A stretch of 37,909 nucleotides of DNA from Azolla pinnata (Eukaryota > Streptophyta > Polypodiopsida > Salviniales > Salviniaceae). A program made the translations under genes and the position numbers. The notes below the pieces were generated by a model. The model had not been told where the DNA came from and did not search any database. It saw only the letters and a program-made list of their open reading frames with translations. Below, piece after piece: positions 21,810-32,600 of the stretch (the stretch's first letter is position 1; every line of letters starts with the position of its first letter). Location: assembly GCA_037176905.1 (NCBI GenBank), contig JBBBWG010013890.1, positions 21,394 through 59,302 of the forward strand, given 5' to 3'.

Positions 21810-24317
21810 CTAGGAGCATAGCGACTCGCGGAAGGCCAATCTGCCGAGCTTCACGTTCCCCCAGTTCTTACAAGCTTTCAGTAGCGGCATCCAGAGCTGC
21901 CGATGATCCGTGGAGGGCACCGTGTTCACCATCGAGATCGCGTCCTCGAAGAGCCCTCGGTAGCCCAGCATCGCTACCACGCAGTGACGATGCTCCGATC
22001 GCGCGTCGATATCGTACGTTCCGCTCAAATTCTCGTACCACGATTCGCCATTGTCAGTAAGAAGCCCAGATCGGCAGCACGCATTCAGTAAGCACGATAA
22101 CGTGATCTCGTCAGGCAAAATACCTTCTCCTCGCAGCATCGTCTCCAGACAACACAGTGCATCGGAGCCCTTCCCTTGCCGTGCGTATCCCCCGATAAGC
22201 GCATTCCACGAGCCTGTATCTTTGATGGGAAGCTCGTCGTGTACTTCCTGTGCCTTCGAAGGCATTCCGCATTTGGTATACAGATCGACCAACGCCGTGC
22301 CCAACATGTTGCTTCTCTCCGCTAATAATAGTCCCCTTCCCGCGACCACGCGGTGAATCTCGGCTCCCTTGTCTACAGCTCCGATGCTACCGCACGCCTT
22401 CAAGAGCGACGTGAAAGTTACAACATCGGCGGAGATGCATTCGCCCTGCATCCTCTCCAAACAGCAAAAGACTTTGTGTTGCTGCCCTTGTCGCACATAT
22501 CCTGCAATTAGCACGTTCCAGGAGACCACGTTCCTGACGTAGAAGCAATCGTGCACTTCTTCTGCCCTCGCAAGGTGACCACAATTGACATACATCTCCA
22601 CCAACGCACTTCCAAGCACGATATCGCTCTCGAGTGATCCGCTGCCAGTGATCTCATCGTGGATTTGTGTCCCTTGGTTGATATCTCTTGTCATGCCACA
22701 AGCTTTCAAGATGTGCGTGAAGGTGATAGCATTCGGCGAGACATTGGAACTCCGCATGCATTCGAAACAATGCAAGGCTTCATGGTATAGTTCATGCCGA
22801 ATATAGCCCCCAATTAACGCAGACCAAGTGATTACATTTGTGAAGGGGAGCTCTTCGAGCACTGCCCGTGCTTTTGCTAGCTCACCACACTTGGCATACA
22901 TGTCCACTAGTGCATTCCAGAGAATAATATTGTTTGGCAGAAATCTCCTTTTAATCATCTCATCATGCAGTTGCCTCCCTTTGTCAATCATTCCATAACC
23001 ACCACAGACATTCAAGAGGCAAGCGAAGGTCGCGTCATCTGGATCTATGCCTTCACTTTGCATCTGTTGAAAGCAACAAAAAGCCTCGTGCACATGCTTG
23101 TGTCTGGCATATTCTGCAATAAGCAAGGACCATGAGAAATTATCTCGATGAGGAAGCATTTCCAGCACTGCTTTTGCTTTTGAAAGAACACCGCATTTGG
23201 CATACATACCCACCAAGGCGTTCCCAAGCATGACGCCTTCGCTCAAAGAGGCTTCTGTGAGAACCTCATTATGAATGCACTTCCCCGTATCGATTGCTCC
23301 AATGCGTCCACAAGCTCGCAAAGCACCAGCGAATGCAATGAAATCGGGAGAAAGACCTTCATTTCGCATCATTTCGAAACACCGTAATGCTTCTCTTTCC
23401 TGCTCTGCTTGAACATATCCAGCCACCAAGGTAGACCAACACTCCACATTTCGGATTGGAAGCTGTTCCATCACATGTTGTGCTTCTAAAAGCGCACCAC
23501 ATTTAGCATAGAAATTGATCAAGGCATTGCCGAGCACGACATTGTTCTTTTGAAAACCTCTGAGAACAATCTGATGATGGGTATGTTTGCCTCGGTTAAC
23601 AGCCCTTATGGTTGCACAAGCCTTCAAGATACAACAAGAAGTCACCGCATCTGGAGAGACACCCTCACTTTGCATTCTTTCAAAGCAATCAAGTGCAGAG
23701 TGGCCTTGCAAATGCCGTGCATAACCTGCAATCAATGCTGACCAAGAAACTAAATCTCGAGCACAAAGACCATCATGTATCTTTTGTGCTTTTCTGAGTG
23801 AACCACATTTTGCATACACGTCCACCAAAGCAGTGCCAAGCATTATATCTTTCTTCAATATGCCTCTACAAGCAACCTCACAATGGATTTGCTTGGCTTT
23901 CTTGATAGCACATACAGCACTACAAGCTTTCAAGAAAAAAATGAAGGCGATTCCATCTGGACAGAGACTCTCATTTCGCATCCTTTCGAAGAATTGCATG
24001 CATTCATTGTACTTGCCCTCATGGGAATAGCACACCAGCAATGCATTCCAAGACATTACATTTCGAGCAAGTAATGCATCATGCACCTCTTGTGCTTTGT
24101 GAAAGGCACCACATTTCGAATACATTCGGATCAATGCGCTGCCTATGTTACAACTGTTCTCTAGTAACCCTTTTCTCAGGATATTGGCATGTAGGATGGC
24201 TCCCCTGCGTAGCTCCTTTTTCTTGGCACATGCACTGAGCAATGCCATAAAAGTAATCTCATCTTCATTATCAGCATTACGTGATATCCTCATCACACTC
24301 TGTCTTGTGTGCTTCAT
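21810..24317 (-). CDS. PLS-class pentatricopeptide repeat (PPR) protein
   Basis: This is an organelle RNA-binding protein of the plant PLS subclass, 835 residues, with no intron. There are seven PLS triplets. P motifs are of the type VSWNALIAGY..ALxxFxxM. L motifs (eight) are of the type ITFTHILKACG..GTQIHDEI. S motifs (seven) are of the type GTALVDMYAKCG..KAxxVxxxLP. After the last L motif come the S2/E-like segments, ending NWGNVKLGRLAF and a short tail. That is where the E1 motif normally begins, so E2, E+ and DYW domains are absent. Only about 20 residues, basic (MKHTRQSVMRIS), precede the first motif and could be a short mitochondrial or plastid presequence. Members of this class often act in C-to-U editing or RNA processing; without a DYW domain it would need a partner for editing. 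The RNA target is not predicted. Confidence 0.9.
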   Translation of the reverse strand: MKHTRQSVMRISRNADNEDEITFMALLSACAKKKELRRGAILHANILRKGLLENSCNIGSALIRMYSKCGAFHKAQEVHDALLARNVMSWNALLVCYSHEGKYNECMQFFERMRNESLCPDGIAFIFFLKACSAVCAIKKAKQIHCEVACRGILKKDIMLGTALVDVYAKCGSLRKAQKIHDGLCARDLVSWSALIAGYARHLQGHSALDCFERMQSEGVSPDAVTSCCILKACATIRAVNRGKHTHHQIVLRGFQKNNVVLGNALINFYAKCGALLEAQHVMEQLPIRNVECWSTLVAGYVQAEQEREALRCFEMMRNEGLSPDFIAFAGALRACGRIGAIDTGKCIHNEVLTEASLSEGVMLGNALVGMYAKCGVLSKAKAVLEMLPHRDNFSWSLLIAEYARHKHVHEAFCCFQQMQSEGIDPDDATFACLLNVCGGYGMIDKGRQLHDEMIKRRFLPNNIILWNALVDMYAKCGELAKARAVLEELPFTNVITWSALIGGYIRHELYHEALHCFECMRSSNVSPNAITFTHILKACGMTRDINQGTQIHDEITGSGSLESDIVLGSALVEMYVNCGHLARAEEVHDCFYVRNVVSWNVLIAGYVRQGQQHKVFCCLERMQGECISADVVTFTSLLKACGSIGAVDKGAEIHRVVAGRGLLLAERSNMLGTALVDLYTKCGMPSKAQEVHDELPIKDTGSWNALIGGYARQGKGSDALCCLETMLRGEGILPDEITLSCLLNACCRSGLLTDNGESWYENLSGTYDIDARSEHRHCVVAMLGYRGLFEDAISMVNTVPSTDHRQLWMPLLKACKNWGNVKLGRLAFRESLCS

Positions 24318-25075
24318 GCTGTCATCGTGAAATCACTGCTCTTCGCAAAGTCATTGTACTGTATCTACACATGTTTTAGGCATACACAAACCAACCAAAC
24401 AACTACACACACACACATACACATTCTAACAAGGCATAGTTCTGATGGCATGGGGAATCAGAAGACGCTGATACACATCTAACAATTCAAATATTCAAAC
24501 CAGATTTAAGCAAAGAAGACAGCATACTGGCATTCTAATGTACATCTAACGATTCGTAAACTCAAACCAGATATGTGCAAACAAGGCAGCCAGATGCAGC
24601 ATTGGAATTTAATGGATCCTAAAATTCTCTGATGAAGCAGAAAGAGGCCTACAAATCAGCACCATTATTTATATCATTTCAAGTCCTGCTCCTCCTCCTC
24701 GTTCCCCCGCGAACAAGAATTAGTCACTCATCGCGTGGAAAAACGAACTTCGTAGCAGTTCCTCCCTCCTCCGTTGCATCCCACTGCCAATCAACAAAAA
24801 CAGATTAGTATATAAATCGCTCATTTTTCCCTGACAAAGAGAAGCAGATGGCAGCTCTGGGGAGCAGTGACTATCAGGGTCGAAGCGTTGATCTAAGCTG
24901 AAATCAGGCTACAGAATTTCTCTGCGAGGTAGGGTAGCTAGCGGACAGAGATTTGAAGGAGAATAATACATTTCAGGACACAGAAAAGAGGGAATAATCT
25001 TCACATTGTTCACCACTTCATATGAAACTATAGTTCAAAGGTTGTAATCCTAAACCCTAAACCCTAAACCCTAAA
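24318..25075. other. PPR upstream region
   Basis: It contains a CA-rich stretch (about 24402-24422) and a 68-bp direct duplication (ACATCTAAC.ATTC..AAACCAGAT at about 24475 and 24543). A weak candidate exon on the minus strand is listed separately. The right end grades into CCCTAAA repeats at the gap. No other gene was recognised. Confidence 0.5.
24724..24783 (-). other. Candidate orphan terminal exon
   Basis: On the minus strand an acceptor-like TGATTGGCAG-type site (GATTGGCAG|TGGG) is followed by 19 sense codons (WDATEEGGTATKFVFPRDE) and TGA. The composition looks protein-like, and a T-rich tract precedes the acceptor. No upstream exon could be linked, because the region to the right is repeat and gap. 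It may be the tail of a gene lost in the gap, a relic, or chance. Family not recognised. Confidence 0.25.
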
Positions 25076-25330
25076 NNNNNNNNNNNNNNNNNNNNNNNNN
25101 NNNNNNNNNNNNNNNNNNNNNNNNNNNNNNNNNNNNNNNNNNNNNNNNNNNNNNNNNNNNNNNNNNNNNNNNNNNCCTAAACCCTAAACCCTAAACCCTA
25201 AATTTCATGATCAGATTTGAACAGAGAAGTTGCCATATCTGCCTAAACCCTAAATTTCATGATCACGATTTGAATAGAGAAGTTGCATGCAGATATGGCT
25301 GCAGAGGACAGCTGCCTAAACCCTAAATTC
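25045..25330. repeat. Interstitial telomere-type (CCCTAAA)n repeats flanking a gap
   Basis: Perfect CCCTAAA heptamers run into the N gap from the left and out of it on the right (to about 25201). Two further single boxes follow near 25243 and 25316, each attached to a duplicated ATTTCATGATCA..ATTTGAA.AGAGAAGTTGC block. CCCTAAA is the Arabidopsis-type telomere repeat. An internal position with coding genes on both sides makes this an interstitial array rather than a chromosome end. Confidence 0.85.
25076..25175. other. Assembly gap (100 N)
   Basis: Exactly 100 N bases inside a CCCTAAA array. The true array length is unknown, because collapsed or unresolved telomere-type repeat is the likely reason for the break. 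Confidence 0.99.
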
Positions 25331-26705
25331 CGAGGTCAATCAGGGATTTTTACGGAAAACACTTTCCTCTGTATTTTTGGCTGAATGTTTCCTCGAGTTT
25401 CTGTCGTCCGTGTTCTTTGCCATACGGTCCATGATTCGTGCGCCCCCGCGGCGATCGATGATCGACGAAGGAGCCCGATTCCGATGATCTGAAGTCAGAT
25501 CATTGGAATTCAGATCATCAGAACTCTCTGTTGTGGTCGTTTGGCGAATGGAGCCTTGTCTATTTGGGGTCTTGTAAAACGTGCCGTCTGCAATCGATTT
25601 ACACAACTGAATAGTAGAACTCCAGAGACATACAAAGATAGAGGTAGATGGAGATAGATAGAAGAATTATATTAATATTATTTATGATCTCTCATGCTAG
25701 CACACACACACTCTCTCTCTCTAACATCTCTCCTAACACTATTGGTATATATATATTCATAGATAGGAGGTATTTTGGTATAAGATTATCTCTAGTCCCC
25801 ACTCTTAAAATAAGAGGGATGAGAGCTTTACGTTATTGATAAGCTCAAGAGAGTTTACTTTAGATTAACGAGCATGAGGGCTACACGCTAGAAATAGAGG
25901 GCACGCAAGAACGGAGGGAGTGAGATGGACGTACCTAGTTCTATAACATAGGTCAAGAGTGTTGCAATAGACAATAATAACTATAGAGAAAATCAAACTA
26001 ATAAAAAGAAAAGAAGGGGAGTTGTATTGGGAAGGGGTTGATATATATCACCCTTCCAATTCGTTGCGTTCTAATAGCGATGACATTCAATTAGAGCGGA
26101 CCTTTGCCATTGAGATTTCAATAACTTAGCAGGTTTTGTCTTTTGGGAAACTACCAAAAAGGACTAACAAATTTCTTAATCACATTTTAAAGTCTACTAC
26201 AAGTACAAGTTACAGATCAACACCGATTAATTCCGGTCGTATTGCTTTTATTCCTAATTGCTTCCCACTAATTGATCCCAATCAAATCCCTTACTCAGTT
26301 CGACTAACTAAAGTTAGTAATTTTAGAATCTAATACGTTGTTTGACGTACCGATTTGGTGTTAATCAAGTGATCAAGCCTTAATCAATGATGTAGTTTGA
26401 TGATAATTGAATTCACGACTAATCGATTTGGTGTTAATCAACCAATGACGCGTTCATCTATTTTACTAAACTTAGGGCGTTAATGTGTAATTTCTGGTTT
26501 GGGTAAGGCGTTTAAAAATGTAATTTATAATTTTGCTAGGCATATATATATATATATGGATAATTTTCCGTTTTTTTCTTTGGTCTCATTTGCTGACAGA
26601 TTTCGCGCCAGAATTTTTGGCGGGTACGAATCAAGCGCCTCGCACGCGTGGCAGCTTCTCGCACGTGCGGCACGAAATCTGCCTGTCATGTGCCACCCCC
26701 AGCGC
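25331..26705. other. Intergenic AT-rich stretch upstream of the F-box gene
   Basis: It contains a short CA/CT microsatellite (about 25700-25722), TATATATA runs (about 25747 and 26542) and a direct repeat of CGATTTGGTGTTAATCAA at about 26350 and 26416. An inverted repeat TGATCTGAA..TTCAGATCA lies at about 25482-25520. No open frame resembles a protein family. Confidence 0.5.
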
Positions 26706-26785
26706 CATCATCATCATGCATCATCATCATGCACCATCATCATGCATCATCATCATGCATCATCATCATGCACCATCATCATCAT
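26706..26785. repeat. (CATCAT)n/(ATCATG)n microsatellite
   Basis: CAT triplets are interrupted at regular intervals by GCA (CATCATCATCATGCA words). His-rich frames across it are repeat artefacts. Confidence 0.92.
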
Positions 26786-27060
26786 GACCCGTTTTATTTT
26801 GCGTCTCATACATTAAATACCCACTCATAGATGCGTGCTTCCATGCATGCATGCATGCGCACATACATCCATACATACGTAGACGTACGGTGTACTAAAA
26901 ACTAGGAGAAAAAGGATGCGTACATACGAACCGTAGAGATACGTCACCGTATCCGTGGATTCCGTTTCGTTTTTTTCGCAGTGGGGCCGGTAAGATTCTC
27001 CGGGATACGGCGTATAACTACAGGAAGATAATGGCGTATAACCTGGCGTCGAATACGTCG

Positions 27061-27068
27061 TATAAATA
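27061..27068 (+). promoter_or_regulatory. Possible TATA box for the F-box gene
   Basis: TATAAATA lies about 255 bp upstream of the F-box ATG. It is the best of three similar words (GCGTATAA at about 27010 and 27033, CGTATAAATA here) in a region of repeated CGTATA motifs. No transcription start is visible, so this is a candidate only. Confidence 0.35.
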
Positions 27069-27315
27069 CAGTAAGATAACGCGTATTCTACGGCAGTACG
27101 CCGAGGTATACATACGCCTTCCCCTACCTCGAGCTTCTTTCCATCGCTAACGCCGTCAGTCGCCTTCTCTCGTTTCTTCTTCACCATCTCTGCAGATCCA
27201 GCGACGCTGCACGCCTTCTCTGCACATCGTTGCGAGACGGGGAGAGACTGCGAGAGTAGTCCCTGGTTTGAAGTTCCGCCCCGAGCTGCTTCGATTGATC
27301 GATCCTTCTTCTCCC

Positions 27316-28656
27316 ATGTCCCCGCGCATGTGCCGACGCGTCTGGTCCAAGCTTCCCGATGTGCTTCTGGAGCGGATCCTCCCGCTCCTTCCCGTCTCCT
27401 CCCTCTTGCGTTTCCGGTGCGTCTGCAAATCCTGGAATTCGTTCATTCTGTCGCCTTCGTTTTTCCAGCAGTGCAGCGACATCTGCGGCTACGGCTACGC
27501 GGGCAAGCCTTCCCGAGCTCGGTTGCTCCGCAGCGATTCTGACGACGACGTCTCTTACCTTCTTCTCTCCACATGGAGCCACGAGTTCCCGCTGCTAGCT
27601 TTCAGTCCATCTCGAGGAACATGGCACCGTCCTTCCTTAAATTTTCTCGATGCGGACGAGATGGAGTTTTCTTTGGTGTCTGCTTCCGGAGGTCTTGTCT
27701 GTCTCAGCGACGGCGAAGGCACGTTTCTTGTCTGCAATCCTATAACGAAAGCCAAACGCAGGATAACTTTGGCCTGTTCAGAAACAGGTGAAGCACTTAT
27801 GTGGAATATTATCTCTACCAACTTTAGGGCCTTTCAAGAGGAAGGCATTAGCAGGTTTGAACTCATCTGTGTCGGAAGCTGTAAAGATTGCAAACAAGCA
27901 ACTTGTGTTTACGATTATTCGAAGAATCAGTGGATGATTTACAGGGATTATCGTGAAATTCACTTTTTCGAAGGCAATGGGACTTTCCATGGCCCGGATC
28001 TGATGACTATCACAAGCTTTCCATTCAAACAGATGATTTTCCACAAGGCTTCGGGTACTTGGCGCGAACATGGAGCTTCTTTACCCTCGCATGTTCTTTT
28101 TCCATGTCTGGTGGAGAACTCTGGTTCTCTCATGCTTCTAGCAGCGGTTGACGGGGCAGATGAAGAAAGGAAGTCTCTTGGCTGGAGAGAAGATGAATAT
28201 CTCTGTTCCGCTCCCCCGGAGAACGACACGGGAGTAGAATCTGAGAGTAAAATTAAAGCTTTCAAGCTATGGAGACTCGATGAAGAGAGGAATTCCTGGA
28301 TCGAGGTTGCCAGCGTCCCCGATGAGATGCTGGCAAACATTCTTAAATCTGGCTGCTTTGAAGGATTTTCCTGTGCTGCCCAGAAGGAGATGGTTTATCT
28401 GAATAGCAGTGAAGGTTGTATTGTATACGACGTCTCCTTTGGGACCTGGCGATGGCTTCCTCAGGCTCAAGTGCTGGTAGAGCTCCATGCATGCATCAAG
28501 GATCTGTATGCGTTTGAACCCACTCTAAATAGTCTACTTGTATGTAAGCCGCCATCTCCGTCTTCATCTTCAATTCTATCTCCATCACTATCTTTATGTT
28601 CCAAATCATATTCCTCATCCTTGTGGCCATTACCTCCGTCCTCCTTATCTTGCTGA
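27316..28656 (+). CDS. F-box protein (SKP1-cullin-F-box substrate receptor)
   Basis: This is a single-exon gene of 446 residues. The N-terminal F-box (residues about 9-50) reads WSKLPDVLLERILPLLPVSS followed by LLRFRCVCKSWNSF, so SKP1 binding in an SCF ubiquitin ligase is expected. The middle part (SASGGLVCLSDGEG, FLVCNPITKAKRRI, NSWIEVASVPDEM) matches the beta-propeller/kelch-like associated domain of plant F-box proteins related to the UFO/HWS kind. The C-terminus is a Ser/Pro-rich tail (about 33 residues) of low complexity. The first in-frame ATG is 27316; a second at 27328 (MCRRVW) is possible. The frame is open further upstream but has no ATG there. The substrate is unknown. It is divergent from the PPR gene and has no intron. 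Confidence 0.87.
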   Translation: MSPRMCRRVWSKLPDVLLERILPLLPVSSLLRFRCVCKSWNSFILSPSFFQQCSDICGYGYAGKPSRARLLRSDSDDDVSYLLLSTWSHEFPLLAFSPSRGTWHRPSLNFLDADEMEFSLVSASGGLVCLSDGEGTFLVCNPITKAKRRITLACSETGEALMWNIISTNFRAFQEEGISRFELICVGSCKDCKQATCVYDYSKNQWMIYRDYREIHFFEGNGTFHGPDLMTITSFPFKQMIFHKASGTWREHGASLPSHVLFPCLVENSGSLMLLAAVDGADEERKSLGWREDEYLCSAPPENDTGVESESKIKAFKLWRLDEERNSWIEVASVPDEMLANILKSGCFEGFSCAAQKEMVYLNSSEGCIVYDVSFGTWRWLPQAQVLVELHACIKDLYAFEPTLNSLLVCKPPSPSSSSILSPSLSLCSKSYSSSLWPLPPSSLSC

Positions 28657-29567
28657 AACATTAGATACATTCCGATTTTCCTCCTGCCGTTCGAGAATGT
28701 AAGAGTCGGTTAATTCTCTTTAGTGTAAGCAGATCTAATTAATTTATTTATTATTTCCGTGAGGATCTTCTTTGTTTATGGAGGGCGACTTATGGTCGTT
28801 TCAAGAGTGTAATGAAATGTTCAAAATTTCCATATCCCTCTTCTCCTAATTCGTCAGATCTACCGTGGTTCCGCATGATTCATTTTCAGGTTCAAGTTGG
28901 TTTATGATTTGTTGTATGGTTACATAACAATTTAGAAAGATCTGTACCGCACACGAGGGAAGTTTTTTCATTATTTTGTCATAATTTAGAAGTTGATTAT
29001 AAGCCTAAATCCGGTAGACATCGATTAAAAACAAACTTGATAAATTGTCTCACTACGGCCTTAGGTTGATCTAATTGATCTAAACCCTAAACCATAAACC
29101 CTAAGCCCCTACGGCCTTAGTTGATCGATTCTAATGAGATGATGGCTATGATAATCAACTATGATCTTGTCAATTATCGGTTCATTTGAAAAACAGTAGG
29201 GTTAAACCGATTGGTTGATTCAATGCGTTATTGGTTGCAATTGACCTAAGATGCCGGAAATGTGCATTATTCCAAACCACTGTTGCACAGTACAAGGAAA
29301 TCCTCCTGTAGTGTGAACGGTAAATGTTGTGTGGTTTGTTACGATTAACCAAGAGGGACATGTCTACGAATAACGGGATCAACACGTTGTGTTCAATGTA
29401 CATTGTTGGTCTTCGAGAGAGTTTAGATGGCTATATAAAAAAAATGAGAGAAGGGTATTTCGGAAATAAGAGAAACATAAGGAGAGGATTATATGTGGAG
29501 AATGATGGAGGGGTAGTACTGCGAATTAATTAAAATGGAAGGAGAGGTATAACAGCGGGTTTTGTAC
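28657..29567. other. Intergenic stretch, F-box 3' side to RTN4IP1-like promoter
   Basis: Three telomere-box motifs (CTAAACCCTAAACCATAAACC) cluster at about 29080-29105. The rest is AT-rich with no gene recognised. The F-box 3' UTR probably ends within the first 200 bp. Confidence 0.5.
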
Positions 29568-29594
29568 TCTCTTTCTCTCTCTCTCTCTCTCTCT
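29568..29594 (+). promoter_or_regulatory. CT-rich leader tract (Y-patch-like)
   Basis: A pure CT run lies 16 bp upstream of the ATG of the oxidoreductase gene. Pyrimidine patches on the sense strand near the transcription start are common in plant promoters, so this likely marks the 5' UTR or core promoter. Confidence 0.5.
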
Positions 29595-29610
29595 TGTCGG
29601 TCTTTCCAGA

Positions 29611-32600
29611 ATGACATTCCTCTTCGGTCGCCGGCTGACTCGACGAAGCTTCCATCGCCATTGCCGATCTTTCAGCGGCACCTGCAGAGCCGTCGTCCTA
29701 CCTCGATTTGGGGGCCCTGACGTCCTCGAACTGAGAAGCGCGGAGAGGATTCCTGCGCTGTCCCCGCATGAAGTCCTTGTCGCTACGAAATCTGTTTCGG
29801 TTAATCCGCTTGACGTTAGGGTAAATCTTTGTTTTGTTTTCCGATCCTCCATTTCTTATTCGGTTAATTGTATGTTCATTTCTTCCCGTTTACAATGACG
29901 GTTCAATTAAAGGTTTTTGAGTAAGATTATCCGTTTTGTTTGTGCTATTTTTTATTTCCAGTTTCTCAAATCATTCGATACTGGTGATATATGCATTATC
30001 AATTTTCTTTACTGCTATTTTCTTCATTTTATCATCGGTTTGATATGTCCTGCATATTCATTTCGATGCATGCGTATGAGAAACGTGTGCATATTCATGC
30101 ATATTAAAAACAGGTACATGAGAAACACTGAAAGAAAAAGGAGAATGTGACATGATTTGCACTTGAGAAATATAATATTAACAAGATTGAATTTTTCCTA
30201 AGGTAATGTGATAAAATTTGGAAAATTCTTTGAAAGAAAAAGGAAAATGTGACACGATATGCACTTGAGAAATATAATATTAATATTAACAAGGTAATGT
30301 GGTAAATATTTCAGTAGGCATTAGCCTTCTGTCATTTCTTGCATGCATGTATATTCTTATGTATCCATATAGTGGTGAAACCTAATAATAAATGTTAAAT
30401 GATAGCTTTGATATCATGTCTTTGCAATGTAGTCTTAATTGATATTTGCTTTGTGATGATATTGCATTTCAAGCCACTCCTTTTTGGATTTGCTGAATTA
30501 TATATATAGTCTTCTTCATAAGGTAAGGCTATGTGTATCAATGGCTTAACTATAAGAACAATAAAAATGAAGGAACCTGAATATACTAATTGGAACTCTT
30601 ATTCATTTTTTTAGATAAGGGAGGGTTATGGACGTTCCTTATTTGAACCATTGCTACCATTGATTCTTGGACGTGACATTAGTGGAGTGGTAGTCTCGAC
30701 TGGAAACTCTGTGAAGAGTTTGCATATAGGAGAGGAGGTATATGGAGCTTTACATCCAACTGCTGTGAGGGGCACTTATTCTGACTATGCGATCCTGGCT
30801 GAAGACCAACTTGTGACTAAGCCGACCTCTTTGACCCATATGGTATCATTCGCTCTGGTTTCCCATCAATAATGGCTTAGGAAAACCACGAAATACCCCT
30901 GCAATTTTCTTTATTTCCTCCATTCCTCCATACTTAAAGTTTCTGTAATCCTAAAATGAAAAAGCCTCTAAATGAATTGGTAAGATATATAATTGCTGAA
31001 AAAACCCCTACAATTTATCTAGCCAAGGTTGACCGCTTTTGGAAAACTAAGAGTTGCTAGGGGCCTGGGGGAATAACAAATATTTGAGGCATTTTACAGT
31101 TTTCTTCTGAGGTTCAAATCTGCATGCAATCTGGTAAAATATGAGAAACTTTATATTTATGGTTTTTGAAGGAAGCATCTGCAATTCCTTTTGCTGCTCT
31201 AACAGCTTGGCGAGCTTTGAAAGGCACAGCTGCTATAAAATCAGGGTAATCTTTAGTTCTTTTTATGATATTTAACATGAACAAGAAAATAATTTATTTC
31301 ACAAGAAGTAACTGTATATTGATAAGATTTGCTTTCAATTCACATAGAGAAAAAACGGATGGATGTAAGTCCCTCAATTAAAGGAAATATTGTAACCCTA
31401 AGCTAATTTAATGCTCAAACATATACAAAGAGAAAAGCAAAAGCAATAAAATTTTCTAGACATAAAAGACCTTAGTTCAGATATGCAGTAAAAATCATGT
31501 AGATCCCCGAACAGTTCTCATCGTACTACATCCTAGAAATTGTTAAATTCCATGAGAAGACTGAATAGCATCAAGATTCTGTGGGAGACATTCCTGGAAA
31601 AGAGCTAGCATTATCTCTAAATAGTCCCATCTTTTGTCTCATCCATCCTTCTTAAAAGTAGTCCAATGATGATATTTTCGGATGATGATTTGGACATAAG
31701 GTACAACTTTCAATTGTACGATTAGAGATTGAAGCTCTAGGTTGTTATGCCTAATTTTCAGCATTAATGCAACTTGCCTCACATGAGACTTACACCCAGG
31801 CTTGACACACAGGTTAAACATAAGGGGTGCAACTACCTCAAGTCCTTCCAGATCTTGTGTGCTGTTTATTAATTCAAAGGAACTCAAATATTGTAAAAGA
31901 AAATTGATGGAAGGGATGTGAAGTAAAATTACCTTGTCTTTTTCCATCTTGTTTAATTACAATAAATTTTTATTATTATTGAGAAATCCCAATGCCGATG
32001 GTATTATGTCCAGTATTTTTTTGCCTTACAAACAACTAATACTGAATTGGGTCTGTAGCCAACGAGTGTTAATTTTAGGAGGTGGGGGCTCAGTGGGTCT
32101 TGCAGCAATACAAATTTCAAAGGCAGCAGGTTGCCATGTTGCATGTACATGCGGAAAGCGTAGCATGGACCGTGCTGTTGATGCAGGTGCAGAGTCCACT
32201 GTAGACTACACATCTGAGGTATCACCTAAACAGTTTGTCCCAGTGTCCTTAATAGTAAGAAAAAAGTTCTTTATTTTTAATTAATGACTAGGTTGAGAAT
32301 TTATATTGGAAGGGTGCACAGAATAAGTGATTTGAGAAGTAATAATGAAAGAATAGTGGGTTCAGATATGACAAAAAATGAAACGGTTAAGGAAGATATG
32401 TTGATTACGAAGAGATTTATAGATAGGAAAGTTTTTTATTATCATAATAAACTGATGATTAGGGGCTGAATCGGGGTTTTGGTAGTGTCTTTATGCATGT
32501 TGCTTTCTTACTGTTATTATTTTGTGTTCTTGTGATCTTTGATTTTGGGGATCCTGCAGTATTGTAAGATTATTACCCTCTCTTCTAATTAATCTTAGTA

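Noticed and set aside
21810-24317. PPR gene as a processed retrocopy because it lacks introns
   Set aside because: Intronless PPR genes are the norm in plants, and no poly-A tail or flanking duplication is seen.
25630-26480. Possible LTR or MITE remnant in the AT-rich stretch upstream of the F-box gene
   Set aside because: No terminal repeats, target duplication, primer-binding site or coding segment could be paired by eye; only short local repeats are visible.
27268-27315. Longer N-terminus for the F-box protein (16 extra codons)
   Set aside because: The extension would need a TTG start; the first in-frame ATG is 27316 and the F-box begins shortly after it.
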